Source: Temperatibacter marinus (lineage in GTDB: Bacteria > Pseudomonadota > Alphaproteobacteria > Sphingomonadales > Kordiimonadaceae). Taken from it: a DNA stretch of 64,000 nucleotides. Position numbers and translations under genes: made by a program. The stretch is from positions 620,001 to 684,000 of the forward strand of contig NZ_CP123872.1 in the NCBI RefSeq assembly GCF_031598375.1. The letters run 5' to 3'. The notes beneath the pieces were generated by a model. The model did no database searches. It saw only the letters and a program-made list of their open reading frames with translations, and was not told the origin of the DNA. Shown in pieces: positions 7,657 through 16,298 of this stretch (the stretch's first letter is position 1; each line of letters begins with the position of its first letter).

Positions 7657-9579
7657 ATGGCTGATCAAGATCTGAATAATGGTGAGAAATTAGGATTTGA
7701 GGCAGAGGTTTCTCGCCTCTTGCATATGATGGTGCATAGTGTCTACTCAGATAGAGAGATTTTTCTGCGAGAATTAATTTCCAATGCCTCAGACGCCTGT
7801 GATAAATTGCGGTATGAAGCCCAGTCTGATGCGGCTCTGATGAGCGGTGGGGATTTTTCCATTGATCTCACAGCTGACAAAAATGAAAAGCGTTTAATCA
7901 TTGCTGATAATGGCATTGGCATGAACCGTGATGACTTGATCGCTAATTTAGGCACCATTGCTCGATCTGGTACAGCCGGTTTTATGGATAAATTGACCGG
8001 AGACAGCAAGCAAGACGTACAGCTCATCGGTCAATTCGGCGTTGGTTTTTATTCCGTCTTCATGGTGGCCGATCATGTGACGGTTACCTCAAGAAAAGCC
8101 GGAGATACGGCAGCATGGACATGGGAGAGCACTGGCGAAGGCAGCTACACTGTTAAGGAAGCAGAAAAGACAGAAGCGGGCACTGAAATCACCCTCACCC
8201 TTAAAGAGGATGCTGTTGAATTTCTTGACAAATATCGCCTCAATCAAGTGATCAAAACATACAGCGATCACATTGCTATCCCCATTAATTTGACCACCGA
8301 AGAAACGACCCCAGGGGCAGAGGGAGAAGACGATAAGGTTGAGCTGGTCACAGAAACCGTCAATGAAGGCCAAGCCATCTGGACACGCAGTAAAGGCGAT
8401 GTCACGGACGAGCAACATGAAGAATTTTATCGTCATGTGAGCCATGCTTTTGATAGTCCAGCCCATACGATGCATTACAGAGTTGAAGGCATGCAGGCAT
8501 ACAGCGTTTTAATGTACATCCCGACAAATCAGCCCCAAGACCTGTTCGATCCTGCGCGAAAAAATCGTGTTAAACTTTATGTTAAACGCGTTTATATTAC
8601 GGATGATAGCCAAGATATACTGCCAAGTTATCTCCGTTTCATGCGCGGTGTTGTAGATAGTGAAGACTTACCTCTCAATGTTTCTCGTGAAATGCTACAA
8701 AATAATCCGACGCTGAAGCGTATGTCTGGTGCGATCACCAAAAAGGTTCTTGGTGAACTTGATAAAATGTCAGAAAAGGATGCTGAGAAATTTGAAACCA
8801 TCTGGTCAGCATTTGGCGCTGTTATTAAAGAAGGGATCTATGAAGACTTTGAACGTCGAGATCAAATCATCAAGATGGCTCGGTTTAAGTCCACTCATTC
8901 AGAAAGCCTAACATCCCTCGATGCTTACATAGACCGCATGAAAGAAGGGCAGGAATCTCTTTATTATATTTCCGGTGCAGACGTGAATGCTTTAAAGAAA
9001 AGTCCTCAACTCGAAGGCTTTAAAAAGAAAGGTGTCGAAGTTCTTCTTCTTGAAGATGCAGTAGATGATTTCTGGCTTCAAATGATGCCTCAATATGAAG
9101 GCAAAACCTTTAAATCCATTACCAAAGGTGGGTCCGATCTTGCTGATATTAAGTCAGATTCAACTGATGACGAGACATCAGAGGACAAAGTGCCGGAAGG
9201 CGATCTTACAACCTTGATCACCTGTATAAAAGAAGTGCTTGGCGATAAGGTCGGGGATGTCAAAACTACCGACCGCCTTGTTGGAACAGCAGCCTGTTTA
9301 GTTGCAGATGAAAATGCGATGGATATGCATATGGAACGACTCTTGAAGGCCCATAATCAGCTCGAAGACTCTCAAAAGAAAAACCTAGAGATTAACCCCT
9401 CCCATGATCTCATCAAAAAACTTGCTGATAAAGCCAAAGAGTCTGGTGCTCTGGAAACGCTGGCCGATCCCATTTTACTTCTCCTGGATCAAGCAACAAT
9501 TCTTGAAGGGGATCCCCTTGATGACCCTTCTGCCTTTGCAAAACGATTATCAACGTCAATGGCTAACGGATTGGTTTAA
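7657..9579 (+). CDS. htpG: Chaperone HtpG (Hsp90 family)
   Basis: A 640-residue Hsp90. The N-terminal GHKL ATPase shows REIFLRELISNASDACDKLRY, DNGIGM and LIGQFGVGFYSVFMV motifs. The middle domain carries the LPLNVSREMLQ arginine segment that contacts ATP, and the dimerisation domain is C-terminal. Length is close to the bacterial norm (about 620-640). It remodels client proteins in the cytoplasm together with DnaK. AAGGA precedes the start. It is monocistronic: a heat-shock promoter lies upstream and a strong bidirectional terminator downstream. Confidence 0.97.
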   Translation: MADQDLNNGEKLGFEAEVSRLLHMMVHSVYSDREIFLRELISNASDACDKLRYEAQSDAALMSGGDFSIDLTADKNEKRLIIADNGIGMNRDDLIANLGTIARSGTAGFMDKLTGDSKQDVQLIGQFGVGFYSVFMVADHVTVTSRKAGDTAAWTWESTGEGSYTVKEAEKTEAGTEITLTLKEDAVEFLDKYRLNQVIKTYSDHIAIPINLTTEETTPGAEGEDDKVELVTETVNEGQAIWTRSKGDVTDEQHEEFYRHVSHAFDSPAHTMHYRVEGMQAYSVLMYIPTNQPQDLFDPARKNRVKLYVKRVYITDDSQDILPSYLRFMRGVVDSEDLPLNVSREMLQNNPTLKRMSGAITKKVLGELDKMSEKDAEKFETIWSAFGAVIKEGIYEDFERRDQIIKMARFKSTHSESLTSLDAYIDRMKEGQESLYYISGADVNALKKSPQLEGFKKKGVEVLLLEDAVDDFWLQMMPQYEGKTFKSITKGGSDLADIKSDSTDDETSEDKVPEGDLTTLITCIKEVLGDKVGDVKTTDRLVGTAACLVADENAMDMHMERLLKAHNQLEDSQKKNLEINPSHDLIKKLADKAKESGALETLADPILLLLDQATILEGDPLDDPSAFAKRLSTSMANGLV

Positions 9580-9590
9580 GTCAGGTAGAA

Positions 9591-9617
9591 AAAAGGAGCC
9601 TCTGGCTCCTTTTTTTA
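9591..9617. terminator. Bidirectional terminator between htpG and the cytochrome c gene
   Basis: A-run, GGAGCC, loop TCT, GGCTCC, T-run. The A-run and T-run make it usable on both strands, serving the convergent genes. The T-run overlaps the last bases of the cytochrome gene on the minus strand. Confidence 0.85.
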
Positions 9618-10760
9618 TCGAACAACCGCACCGCGCATTACAGGCAGTCCTTTTTGCATCCAACCGAATATTCCTTCGTATAAGACCGCAGTTCTTGAGT
9701 ATCCCATGTCATTCAATTGCTTGACCAGATAATCTGCCGCTGCTCTCGGACACGAGCAATAGGCGACAATTTGAACGCCCTTAGGAATATCTTCCATCAA
9801 TTTATCAACATCCGTATAATAAGGGACCGGCACAGAGCCTTCAATATGTGACCGCTGCCAAACACTTGGCACCCGTGTATCCAACAGGACCATTCGGCGT
9901 CCTTCTTTTAGAGCGGCATATAATGTTTCTGACGAAATATATTTGCCGTCCCTCAGCTCGAAATCTGGGTCCGATTGATTAGGATTAATGATATAATCTT
10001 TTGGTTCAGGCTCGGCTCTTAAGATTGGCTTTCCGAGCGGCTGAACGCCGGTCTCAAAACTCCGGACATATGCCGTTAGATTATCAAGATCTTCTTCTGA
10101 TACCAAAGGCCTGAAAGATTGCATTGCCGTCCCTTCGCGGCCCCATTCAATCGCATAGCGAATAAATTCATCTTTGTTATAAGCTAGAAAAGAAGGATTA
10201 GAAAGAACTGGTGCTATCATATGGCCGTCTTGTTCAACGCCTTTCCCATCTTCTCCGTGACATGTGGCGCAATGTTGCTGAAAGAGGCCTTTGCCCTTCT
10301 CCCTATCCCCTTGAACTGGATTCTCGGTTAACCTTATACGATCATGGCCAGACTGCCAAAAAAGCCAGTAGGTTAAATCCCAGGTTTCATCTAAGCTTAG
10401 TGGTCCGCCCACTTCGTCAAGATAGCCGCCCATAGCAGTCCCATCGCGTCCATAGGATAAAGTGCGCAAAATTCCATGAGGTACCCCACTTTCAATCAAG
10501 CTCCTCGATGTTAGACTTGGTGCATTATCATTGGCATAGCCTTCACGGTTCTCGCCGTGGCATAAAGAACAATATTTTTGATAATTTTGCGCTGCTCTTT
10601 TTTCCTGAGCCTGCGTCAGTGTTCTTGGCGGTGACTGCTTTGAATAGCCATCTCTGTCATCAGCACTAACACTCTTCAACATGCCTGCAGACACGATGAG
10701 TAAAAAACTGACGATGGCGACCCCCGCCCCACTCTTTTGAAAATTTCTTTTATATGGCAT
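9615..10760 (-). CDS. Exported dihaem cytochrome c fused to a rhodanese-like domain
   Basis: A 381-residue protein with an N-terminal signal/anchor (AGVAIVSFLLIVSAGMLKS). There are two cytochrome c modules: CSLCH at residues 64-68 and CATCH at 164-168, each with a downstream methionine-containing TAM segment (GTAMGGY, GTAMQSF) likely giving the sixth ligand. The C-terminal third (about 275-378) is a rhodanese fold: VLLDTRVPSVWQRSHIEGSV and then YCSCPRAAADYL, where C335 or C337 occupies the active-loop position. The unusual CSCPRA loop and export imply a periplasmic sulfur or redox role, but the substrate is unknown. GGAGGG precedes the start. Confidence 0.85.
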   Translation of the reverse strand: MPYKRNFQKSGAGVAIVSFLLIVSAGMLKSVSADDRDGYSKQSPPRTLTQAQEKRAAQNYQKYCSLCHGENREGYANDNAPSLTSRSLIESGVPHGILRTLSYGRDGTAMGGYLDEVGGPLSLDETWDLTYWLFWQSGHDRIRLTENPVQGDREKGKGLFQQHCATCHGEDGKGVEQDGHMIAPVLSNPSFLAYNKDEFIRYAIEWGREGTAMQSFRPLVSEEDLDNLTAYVRSFETGVQPLGKPILRAEPEPKDYIINPNQSDPDFELRDGKYISSETLYAALKEGRRMVLLDTRVPSVWQRSHIEGSVPVPYYTDVDKLMEDIPKGVQIVAYCSCPRAAADYLVKQLNDMGYSRTAVLYEGIFGWMQKGLPVMRGAVVR

Positions 10761-10850
10761 TTTGCCCTCCTAGAGCACCCCTCGCTTGCAAGACTATCAT
10801 GTCAAAAAAATAATGCGAACTGAAAATATACTCATAAACTATTATACTAA

Positions 10851-10880
10851 AAAGCCCGACAGAGATATCTATCGGGCTTT
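10851..10880 (-). terminator. Terminator of the small lipoprotein gene
   Basis: Perfect 9-base arms AAAGCCCGA and TCGGGCTTT around a 12-base loop. On the minus strand the stem is followed by TTAGTATAAT, downstream of the lipoprotein stop. Confidence 0.75.
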
Positions 10881-10906
10881 CATAGATCTAATTGAGAGGC
10901 TCAGGA

Positions 10907-11152
10907 CTACTTAGTGTCGCCCTCAGCCCTATCTGCTTTACATCCATATTCTAACAACTCACCGTTCTCGTCACGCTTTACATAACTTGATGTGCCTTTG
11001 GGACATGAAAGATGGGCCCGCTTGCCATCTTTCAATTCAATAGATACATGATCATAACCCCGCTTATATTCACCGCGTGCGTCAACATCAATTGAACAAG
11101 CGCTGATTCCAATGGCAAGGGTAGATACGGCGAAAATTTTAATCGCTTTCAT
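10907..11152 (-). CDS. Small putative lipoprotein, unknown function
   Basis: About 81 residues starting MKAIKIFAVSTLAIGISACS. The ISAC segment is a lipobox, so the mature protein would start at the cysteine and be lipid anchored. The mature part is small and charged, with DGKRAHLSCPKGTSSY and a final YGCKADRAEG; two cysteines could form a disulfide. The start at 11152 is preferred over one five codons upstream because GAGGAGA precedes it at a good distance. No family is recognised. Confidence 0.7.
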   Translation of the reverse strand: MKAIKIFAVSTLAIGISACSIDVDARGEYKRGYDHVSIELKDGKRAHLSCPKGTSSYVKRDENGELLEYGCKADRAEGDTK

Positions 11153-11473
11153 AGAAAGTCTCCTCATATGTCGTTTTGTTTTTTGTTATAAGGCCGTCTT
11201 TAGTGCGGCTAATGAAGATGCTTTTACTGAGAATTCTTACCCTTGTCGAGAAAATTGTCAGGGATTTGCTCTTTTTTTCCTCTACCTTCCTAAGGAAATG
11301 GATTTGATGATGAGCTGGGAATTTTTACCCATAAACCAGATCTAGTGTTGGATGATTGTCCAAAGCTGGACATAGGAGAGTCACAAAAACGAAACCATGT
11401 CACGAATCACTTATTTTCTGCCCTATTCAGGCCTGTTCATGACCCACGACCTCTGATACTCACCTATTAATTT

Positions 11474-11521
11474 ACACAACATCTTGTATGATTTTCAACA
11501 TCTTCACACTTCATGTTGACG
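11474..11521 (+). promoter_or_regulatory. Pair of NrdR boxes upstream of nrdA
   Basis: Box 1 is ACACAACATCTTGTAT (11474-11489); box 2 is ACACTTCATGTTGACG (11506-11521). Both resemble the NrdR consensus ACACwATATATwGTGT. They are spaced 32 bases start to start, three helical turns, which is the spacing typical of NrdR targets. Box 2 overlaps the likely -35 element, fitting repression of ribonucleotide reductase when dATP is high. Confidence 0.7.
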
Positions 11522-11545
11522 CGCAGGTCATTTTAGACTTATATT
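11516..11545 (+). promoter_or_regulatory. nrdA: Probable sigma-70 promoter of nrdAB
   Basis: TTGACG (11516-11521), a 17-base spacer, and TTATAT (11539-11544; TATATT one base later) form a near-consensus promoter. The -35 lies inside the second NrdR box. It would give a leader of roughly 410 bases before the nrdA start. Confidence 0.6.
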
Positions 11546-11964
11546 CTTTTTGGGCATTGGGTTGGTCGACTCGCAGACGGGGATACTTGCGAAGAAGCAC
11601 CTCAAATCCATATAATGAAACAGAAAATCACTTCTGTTCGACTTTTGTTCTTTAGTAGCATATACTGTTTTGGTTTTGACGCCGAACTCTAGAAGTAGCC
11701 ATTAAGGCCTAGATTTTCGACTCGAGACACAAAAAATGAGTCTTTGATTCGGTTGTTATAAAAAAAATAACGACACCCGGACCAATGCAAACCAAAACAC
11801 ATAAAATGCTGCACTGTCTTATGATCTTATTAAAGATTATAGGGCCATAGTTAGATCGGGCTGGTCTTGACGAGAGCAATTGAGAATAGAAACTGGGCAA
11901 CACAAGTGATTTCACCGCGCTGATAGAGGCAAAGGCGCATAGGGTGAAAAGGGAGAAGAGATAA
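11546..11964 (+). other. Long untranslated leader of nrdA, no gene recognised
   Basis: About 420 bases between the inferred promoter and the nrdA ATG with no convincing reading frame. Small hairpins are visible, for example AACAG/CTGTT near 11620 and GTTGTTAT with ATAACGAC around an A-run near 11752-11775. No cobalamin or other riboswitch signature was recognised. A GGGAGAAG ribosome site lies just before the ATG. The gap from 11168 to 11460 also shows no gene. Confidence 0.4.
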
Positions 11965-13815
11965 ATGTTTGAGGTGACGCATTTTGAGCACGGCGGCGCT
12001 GTTGAAGTAGATCGCACACGTGATGAACTTCTAACAGAATTTGGTAAAGCAACATTAAAAGATCGATATTTGATGCCTGGGGAGAGCTATCAAGATCTAT
12101 TCGCACGTGTTGCAAGTTTTTATGGAGACAACCAAGCACACTCACAGCGTCTATACGACTATATCTCAAAACTATGGTTTATGCCTGCAACCCCTGTTCT
12201 ATCGAACGGTGGGACTAATCGCGGGCTTCCTATTTCATGCTTTTTGAATGAGGCTCAAGATAGTCTTGAATCGATCGTTGGTCTCTGGACTGAGAATGTC
12301 TGGTTAGCTGCGCGCGGTGGAGGCATTGGCTCTTACTGGGGGAACCTAAGATCAATCGGTGAAAAAATTGGCCGCGTTGGTGAAACCAGCGGTATCATTC
12401 CTTTTGTACGCGTGATGGACAGTTTAACCCTCGCGATCTCTCAAGGATCTCTTCGCCGTGGTTCTGCCGCTGTTTACCTACCGATCAACCATCCTGAGAT
12501 CGAGGAATTTGCAGAAATTCGTCGCCCGACTGGTGGTGACCCAAACCGTAAAGCGCCAAATTTGCACCACGGTGTTCTTGTGACAGATGCCTTTATGCGT
12601 GCTGTTGAAAATGACGAAGAGTGGGCACTTCATTCGCCGAAAGACAATCACGTTGTTCGCACAGTGAATGCGCGAAATCTTTGGATAAGACTTCTTACCG
12701 CGCGTGTAGAAACAGGTGAACCCTATATTATTTATTCTGACACAGTGAATAACAGCATGCCAGAGCATCATAAACTTGCTGGCCTGACTGTAAAAACATC
12801 AAACCTCTGTGCAGAAATTACCCTACCGACTGGCCTAGACCACCTCGGCAATGAAAGAACTGCCGTTTGCTGTCTGTCTTCTCTCAATCTCGAGCATTTT
12901 AATGCATGGAAAGATAACAAGGATTTCATCCCTGACGTGATGCGTTTCCTAGACAATGTTCTACAGGACTTTATTGACCGTGCGCCTGATGAAATGGCGA
13001 AAGCCCGATATGCGGCTATGCGAGAACGCTCTGTTGGTCTTGGGGTCATGGGCTTCCATAGCTTCCTTCAGCAAAATATGATTCCTTTTGAAAGCAGCAT
13101 GGCAAAAGCTTGGAACAATAATATTTTCAAGCATATTCACACAGAAACCGATCGCGCTTCCTATGAACTTGCCCTTGAGCGTGGCCCTTGTCCAGATGCC
13201 GCAGATTATGGCATGATGGAACGTTTCTCTAACAAGACAGCTATTGCGCCAACGGCCTCTATCTCTACAATTTGTGGCGGAGCTTCACCTGGAATTGAGC
13301 CAATTAATGGGAACTCATATAACCAAAAAACACTCTCTGGTAACTTCATCGTTCACAACCAAGCCCTTACAAAGCTTTTAGAGGACAAAGGCCGGAATAC
13401 AGAAGATGTATGGACATCTATCACAGTGAATGAGGGTTCTGTTCAGCATTTGGATTTCCTTGATCAAGATGAAAAAGATGTTTTCAAAACTGCGTTTGAA
13501 TTGGATCAGCGTTGGGTTGTTGAATTGGCTGCAGACCGTGCGAAATATATTTCACAGGCACAATCGGTTAATATTTTCTTACCGGCGGATGTTCACAAAC
13601 GGGATCTTCATCAAATTCACTTCCAAGCTTGGAAGAAGGGCCTGAAAAGTCTTTACTATTGTCGCTCTAAATCTATTCAACGGGCTGAAGTTGTTTCCAA
13701 TACGGCAACAAGCGGTAAAGTGAAAAAAGAGAAAGAGCTTTCAATCGAAGAACAGCAAATGCAAGCGCAATTTGCCGATCAGACTGATTACGAAGAATGT
13801 CTCGCTTGTCAGTAA
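11965..13815 (+). CDS. nrdA: Ribonucleoside-diphosphate reductase, alpha subunit (class I), no ATP-cone
   Basis: A 616-residue catalytic subunit that reduces ribonucleotides for DNA synthesis with NrdB. Visible active-site elements are ISCFLNEA (C92), the N280-L-C282-A-E284 triad holding the thiyl cysteine, C302/C303 as the second redox cysteine, the YY pair in SLYYCRS, and a C-terminal CLACQ tail for re-reduction. The protein begins almost directly with the reductase core, so the roughly 90-residue N-terminal ATP-cone of E. coli NrdA (761 residues) is missing. Overall inhibition by dATP through that domain is therefore not expected. It is linked to nrdB and preceded by NrdR boxes. Confidence 0.95.
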   Translation: MFEVTHFEHGGAVEVDRTRDELLTEFGKATLKDRYLMPGESYQDLFARVASFYGDNQAHSQRLYDYISKLWFMPATPVLSNGGTNRGLPISCFLNEAQDSLESIVGLWTENVWLAARGGGIGSYWGNLRSIGEKIGRVGETSGIIPFVRVMDSLTLAISQGSLRRGSAAVYLPINHPEIEEFAEIRRPTGGDPNRKAPNLHHGVLVTDAFMRAVENDEEWALHSPKDNHVVRTVNARNLWIRLLTARVETGEPYIIYSDTVNNSMPEHHKLAGLTVKTSNLCAEITLPTGLDHLGNERTAVCCLSSLNLEHFNAWKDNKDFIPDVMRFLDNVLQDFIDRAPDEMAKARYAAMRERSVGLGVMGFHSFLQQNMIPFESSMAKAWNNNIFKHIHTETDRASYELALERGPCPDAADYGMMERFSNKTAIAPTASISTICGGASPGIEPINGNSYNQKTLSGNFIVHNQALTKLLEDKGRNTEDVWTSITVNEGSVQHLDFLDQDEKDVFKTAFELDQRWVVELAADRAKYISQAQSVNIFLPADVHKRDLHQIHFQAWKKGLKSLYYCRSKSIQRAEVVSNTATSGKVKKEKELSIEEQQMQAQFADQTDYEECLACQ

Positions 13816-13827
13816 TCTGAATTAGGT

Positions 13828-13849
13828 ACCCTGGGCCTTGGTCCAGGGT
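13828..13849 (+). other. Hairpin between nrdA and nrdB
   Basis: Perfect 7-base arms ACCCTGG and CCAGGGT around an 8-base loop, 13 bases after the nrdA stop and not followed by a clean T-run. It could attenuate transcription or protect the upstream transcript, setting the nrdA to nrdB ratio. Confidence 0.5.
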
Positions 13850-13903
13850 CTGTTAACCTCTGCCTATATTGGCATAACTATTTATAAGTATTGAGAGAAA
13901 ACC

Positions 13904-14860
13904 ATGTCACTCCTAGAAGATCGTGCCGTATATAAACCTTTCCGTTACCCATGGGCTTATGAAGCTTGGCTTTTGCAACAACAGGTGCATTGGCTGCCAG
14001 AAGAGGTGCCGCTCGCTGAAGATGTAAAAGATTGGCAGTATAAACTATCTCCAGGTGAAACCCACTTGCTTACTCAGATTTTCCGCTTCTTTACACAATC
14101 TGATATTGAAGTGAATAACTGCTATATGAAGCATTACACCAAAATCTTTAAGCCTACTGAAGTTCAAATGATGTTGGGTGCATTTTCTAATATGGAAACC
14201 ATTCATATTGCGGCTTACTCCCACCTTCTTGATACCATCGGCATGCCAGAGACTGAGTATAGCGCCTTCCTCGAATATAAAGAGATGAAGGATAAATACG
14301 ACTATATGCAGCAATTTGGCTCTGACGATATTCGCGATGTAGCTATCACGCTTGCAACATTTGGGGCCTTTACAGAAGGTCTTCAACTTTTCGCGTCATT
14401 TGCCATGCTGATGAACTTCCCTCGTTTCAATAAAATGAAGGGGATGGGACAGATTGTAACATGGTCAGTCCGCGACGAAACGCTGCACTGTGAAAATATT
14501 ATCAAATTATTCCATACGCTTTGCGAAGAAGAAAACTTATGGGATGACGAAATGGAAAAATCACTGGCTAAAATCTGTCAGGATATCGTTCACCACGAGG
14601 ATGCTTTCATTGATCTTGCTTTCTCACAAGGGGAAGTTGAGGGGTTGACTGCCGAAGATATTAAACAATATATCAGGTATATCGCTGACCGTCGCCTTAT
14701 CCAACTGGGTATGGACGCCATCTACCAAATTGAAAAGAACCCACTGCCTTGGTTAGACTCGATGTTAAATGCTGTCGAGCATACAAACTTCTTTGAAAAT
14801 CGCGCGACAGAATATTCAAAAGCAGCGACACAAGGAAGCTGGGAAGAAGCCTTCGCTTAA
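13904..14860 (+). CDS. nrdB: Ribonucleoside-diphosphate reductase, beta subunit (class I)
   Basis: A 318-residue radical-generating subunit. Metal ligands are visible as D67 (QSDIE), E98 and H101 in METIHIAAY, and E/H in the later DETLHCENI segment. Y105 sits four residues after H101, as Tyr122 does in E. coli, so a tyrosyl radical with a di-metal centre is likely. The protein ends shortly after EYSKAATQGSWEEAFA. No ATP-cone is present here either, so the usual domain is missing from both subunits. It follows nrdA after 88 bases and ends at a terminator. Confidence 0.95.
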   Translation: MSLLEDRAVYKPFRYPWAYEAWLLQQQVHWLPEEVPLAEDVKDWQYKLSPGETHLLTQIFRFFTQSDIEVNNCYMKHYTKIFKPTEVQMMLGAFSNMETIHIAAYSHLLDTIGMPETEYSAFLEYKEMKDKYDYMQQFGSDDIRDVAITLATFGAFTEGLQLFASFAMLMNFPRFNKMKGMGQIVTWSVRDETLHCENIIKLFHTLCEEENLWDDEMEKSLAKICQDIVHHEDAFIDLAFSQGEVEGLTAEDIKQYIRYIADRRLIQLGMDAIYQIEKNPLPWLDSMLNAVEHTNFFENRATEYSKAATQGSWEEAFA

Positions 14861-14885
14861 TAATATATAATAATTTCAATTATTT

Positions 14886-14918
14886 ATGCCACTCATTACC
14901 TTGGGTGGCATTTTTTTT
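14886..14918 (+). terminator. Terminator of nrdAB
   Basis: Seven-base arms ATGCCAC and GTGGCAT with a 12-base loop, followed by TTTTTTT, 26 bases after the nrdB stop. Confidence 0.85.
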
Positions 14919-14979
14919 GTAATAAATCTTGATCCTGTACACTAACCTATATGAACACGGATTAGTGAGGATACATTCG

Positions 14980-15471
14980 GTGACTGGTAAAGAATTTTAT
15001 AACAGCTCTATTCTACCCTATGCAGGCATTATCATTAAGATCTGTCGTGCCTATACAAATAATAAGGAAGAATTTGAGGATTATTATCAAGAGGTTTGCC
15101 TGCAAATCTGGAGAAGCCGCGAAAAATTTCTAGGTTTATCAGAATGGTCAACCTGGGTTTATCGGATCAGCTTGAATGTCTGTCTAACCAATATAAAAAA
15201 GAAACCTACGAAGGAAACTATTGAAGATGAAAATCTAATATGCGACCGGATCAATGCTGATGAAACTATGGAAAACGAGCAAGACCTATCTAGGCTCTAT
15301 GCCGCTATCAGACAGCTTAAGGAAATGGATCGCGCTATCATTCTTCTGTATCTCGAGGAAAAAAGCTACCAACAAATAGCGGAAATTCTTGGCCTGAGTG
15401 CGACAAATATCGGTGTTCGTATCAATAGAATAAAAGAAAAGCTAACAAAAATAATAAGCGATCAAGGATAG
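14980..15471 (+). CDS. ECF-type RNA polymerase sigma factor
   Basis: About 164 residues with the two ECF regions. Region 2 is DYYQEVCLQIWRSREKF followed by STWVYRISLNVCLTNIKKK; region 4 is LKEMDRAIILLYLEEKSYQQIAEILGLSATNIGVRINRIKEKL, a helix-turn-helix that binds the -35 element. The chosen GTG at 14980 has GTGAGGA 8-9 bases upstream. A longer in-frame TTG start at 14929 lacks a ribosome site and sits right behind the nrdB terminator. It is followed after 4 bases by a four-helix membrane protein that is a plausible anti-sigma partner. The target regulon is unknown. Confidence 0.85.
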   Translation: MTGKEFYNSSILPYAGIIIKICRAYTNNKEEFEDYYQEVCLQIWRSREKFLGLSEWSTWVYRISLNVCLTNIKKKPTKETIEDENLICDRINADETMENEQDLSRLYAAIRQLKEMDRAIILLYLEEKSYQQIAEILGLSATNIGVRINRIKEKLTKIISDQG

Positions 15472-15475
15472 AAAG

Positions 15476-16123
15476 ATGACAAAATCAATCGAAGAAATAT
15501 GGCAAAAAGGGTTTGATGGCAATGTGGGCAATCTTGCGCCAAAAGTGAATACACTTTACCGGAAGAAAACTCATAACATCATCGAACGTCTCACAAGAAT
15601 GTATGACTATAATGTCAAAGGCCTAGTCATTGCGGCTATCTTAATAGCCATTGTCTTTCCTTTTGTGAAAATGCCAATTCTCGGTTTTGGGATAGCGATA
15701 TTAATGTTGTGGCTTGTTTACGAGGCCCGGGAACCACTGGCTGAAATCAAAGCTCTTGAGGTCGATGATAACTGCTATCGCTATATCCTGAGCTTTCGCA
15801 ACTGGCATGATAAAGTTGAGGCACGGTTTGCAAAAATATATACGCTTTTCTACCCCATTCTCTATCTCCTAATCCTCACCCAATTCAATTATTCTGAAGT
15901 CGGTGAGAAGGTATTGAATGGCCTCTCAAGAGACGCAACCATGATAGGATCTTACCCTCTCTCAGCTTATGTTGTTCTTGTCGTTGGAACAGGCCTTGCT
16001 TGGATTTTTGGGGCGCCCTTATATAAGCTTGATATTAAAATCATGTATGGACGCACTCTCTCAAAGATTGATGACCTCATCGAAGATATGGAAAGTCTTC
16101 AAGAAGAAGCTAAGACAGAATAA
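15476..16123 (+). CDS. Four-helix membrane protein, probable partner of the ECF sigma factor
   Basis: A 215-residue protein with a short cytoplasmic N-terminal segment (MTKSIEEIWQKGFDGNVGNL), a paired hydrophobic region near residues 50-80, two further membrane helices (FYPILYLLILTQF; YVVLVVGTGLAWIFGAPL), and an acidic C-terminal helix (SKIDDLIEDMESLQEEAK). It begins 4 bases after the sigma gene stop, so the two are co-transcribed. No known domain was recognised and there is no zinc-binding HxxxCxxC motif. The anti-sigma role is inferred from position only. Confidence 0.6.
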   Translation: MTKSIEEIWQKGFDGNVGNLAPKVNTLYRKKTHNIIERLTRMYDYNVKGLVIAAILIAIVFPFVKMPILGFGIAILMLWLVYEAREPLAEIKALEVDDNCYRYILSFRNWHDKVEARFAKIYTLFYPILYLLILTQFNYSEVGEKVLNGLSRDATMIGSYPLSAYVVLVVGTGLAWIFGAPLYKLDIKIMYGRTLSKIDDLIEDMESLQEEAKTE

Positions 16124-16138
16124 TTAGCTAAGGCAGAG

Positions 16139-16170
16139 CAATAAGCTGCGCTTTGATGCGGGGCTTATTG
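16139..16170 (+). terminator. Terminator-like hairpin after the ECF operon
   Basis: CAATAAGC and GCTTATTG arms with a 16-base interior, starting 16 bases after the stop. The following bases (TCTCATTTAA) are only weakly T-rich, so it may be a poor terminator. Confidence 0.45.
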
Positions 16171-16298
16171 TCTCATTTAAAGGATATTTTTAACTCATTT
16201 TTACACAGATTCACTCTAAGATTTAATCGATTTATCTCTATCTCTTTTCTCATCGGATCCGACTCATTATCCTGCTTCTTCCAAATGAGGAGAAGATC

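Noticed and set aside
11546-11964. Cobalamin riboswitch in the nrdA leader
   Set aside because: The reductase is class I (with NrdB), not B12 dependent, and no B12-box-like sequence was seen.
14929-14979. Longer start (TTG at 14929) for the ECF sigma factor
   Set aside because: It begins about 10 bases after the nrdB terminator with no ribosome site, whereas GTG 14980 has GTGAGGA upstream and gives a normal ECF length.
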